A stretch of 64,000 nucleotides of DNA from Paenibacillus algorifonticola (GTDB taxonomy: Bacteria; Bacillota; Bacilli; Paenibacillales; Paenibacillaceae), in contig NZ_KQ040778.1 of assembly GCF_000971975.1 (NCBI RefSeq), positions 62,001 to 126,000 on the forward strand. The letters run 5' to 3'. Below are positions 63,409 to 64,000 of the stretch, piece after piece. Made by a program: the position numbers and the translations under genes. Numbering within the stretch: position 1 is the first letter of the stretch; each line of letters starts with the position of its first letter. The notes beneath the pieces were generated by a model. The model saw only the letters and a program-made list of their open reading frames with translations, was not told where the DNA came from and made no database searches.

Positions 63409-64000
63409 ATGTTTGAGAAAGCTTCCGTCAAGTCGGCTATTGCGCTGCTTGCGCTGTTTAGCCTTATGCTGGCTGGCTGTACGAAGGATGCGCCAATGCC
63501 AGAAAGAAGCAATCCTGCCATGCTGCAATGGCTGCCGATCATTAAACAGTCGGGCAAGCTGGTTATCGCCACAACCGAAAATTACCCGTTTGAATATACG
63601 GATGAAGAGACTGGCAAGTTTATAGGATACGATGTTGATTTGGCGCAAGCGATTGCAGACGAAATTGGCGTAGAGATTGAATGGAAAAAAATGCCCTTTG
63701 CTGAGCTGCTTAATGCCTTGCAGTTGGGTGAAGCCGACATGGTTATAGCCAGTATGTATATTACGGAGGAGCGGGAACGGATTGTCGAGATGTCGGATAA
63801 ATATTTGGATACCGGCATGGCGATCGTCAGGCGGATGGGAGATCAATCGGTACGCTCCCTTGGTGATTTGGATGGCAAAACCATTGGTGTAAAAACGCAA
63901 GCGACCAGCGAGCGGGAAGCAGAAGCGCTTATGGCGCAGGGCAAAAAGATTAAAATACGTTCGTATGCTTCGGTGACGGAATGTTTGGAAGCACTGCGCT
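63409..64000 (+). CDS. Polar amino-acid-type ABC substrate-binding lipoprotein (partial)
   Basis: GGGAGG precedes ATG 63409. Lipobox LMLAGC with Cys24, then an SBP_bac_3 domain: GKLVIATTENYPFEYTDEETGKFIGYDVDLAQAIADEIG, MPFAELLNALQLGEADMVIASM, LDGKTIGVKTQATSERE. It binds an amino acid or similar polar solute outside the membrane. The gene is cut off by the window end, so its permease and ATPase are not visible. Confidence 0.9.
   Translation, partial: MFEKASVKSAIALLALFSLMLAGCTKDAPMPERSNPAMLQWLPIIKQSGKLVIATTENYPFEYTDEETGKFIGYDVDLAQAIADEIGVEIEWKKMPFAELLNALQLGEADMVIASMYITEERERIVEMSDKYLDTGMAIVRRMGDQSVRSLGDLDGKTIGVKTQATSEREAEALMAQGKKIKIRSYASVTECLEALR

Overview
The window looks like chromosome of a Gram-positive, spore-former-type Bacillota, most likely Paenibacillus or a close relative. 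The grounds are strong AAGGAGG ribosome sites with frequent TTG starts, mid-range GC with AT-rich islands, a secreted copper-amine-oxidase-N-like 'stalk' protein, a 7TMR-DISM hybrid kinase paired with a BTAD response regulator, and the general protein style. The genus is an inference from memory of these families. No rRNA, tRNA or CRISPR array was seen.

Region 1 (about 2.3-17.7 kb) is a long, tightly packed plus-strand operon that I read as the structural and control core of a contractile-injection-system (CIS, phage-tail / type VI-like) machine. In order it holds a sheath-like protein, a tube-like protein, a J-domain protein, two FHA proteins, a PP2C phosphatase, a membrane-anchored PP2C-like pseudophosphatase with TPR-like repeats, two unknown proteins that could be baseplate parts, a 1165-residue actin/Hsp70-fold ATPase with a G/Q/N-rich tail, an unknown protein with a likely frameshift, an RDD membrane protein and a DcrB/Eag-like chaperone candidate. 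A divergent secreted VWA protein sits in front. I recognise no ClpV, TssJLM or TssK counterpart.

Region 2 (about 17.7-41.0 kb) is the payload region. A module [VgrG1 hub - 232-aa protein - 174-aa protein - DUF4280/PAAR-like tip - VgrG2 carrying a toxin] occurs three times. Copy A is complete, copy B has lost VgrG1 and the 232-aa gene, and copy C has a shortened VgrG1 and a frameshifted VgrG2. The carriers are nearly identical, but each VgrG2 ends in a different AT-rich toxin tip followed by its own immunity gene: His-Me/HNH-like nuclease plus a helical immunity protein (A), cytidine-deaminase-like plus SUKH (B), NucA-like DNA/RNA nuclease plus SUFU (C). Three further toxin-tip fragments without carriers, all deaminase-like, lie between or after the modules, each with its immunity gene. 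They look like displaced or reserve cassettes.

Region 3 (about 41.0-43.7 kb) is a scar: a dead IS256-family element inside what seems to be an IS3-family remnant, then about 400 bp of unrecognised sequence and one small AT-rich gene.

Region 4 (about 43.8-64 kb) is ordinary chromosome: a three-part sensor kinase and its response regulator, an XRE/MmyB-type regulator, a stand-alone FabF-like ketosynthase, a LysR regulator divergent from a class I aminotransferase and an organosulfur (sulfonate-type) ABC transporter operon with two flavin monooxygenases, a gluconokinase, a stalk-domain secreted protein, an alpha/beta hydrolase, an SDR, and the start of a polar-amino-acid-type binding lipoprotein cut by the window end.
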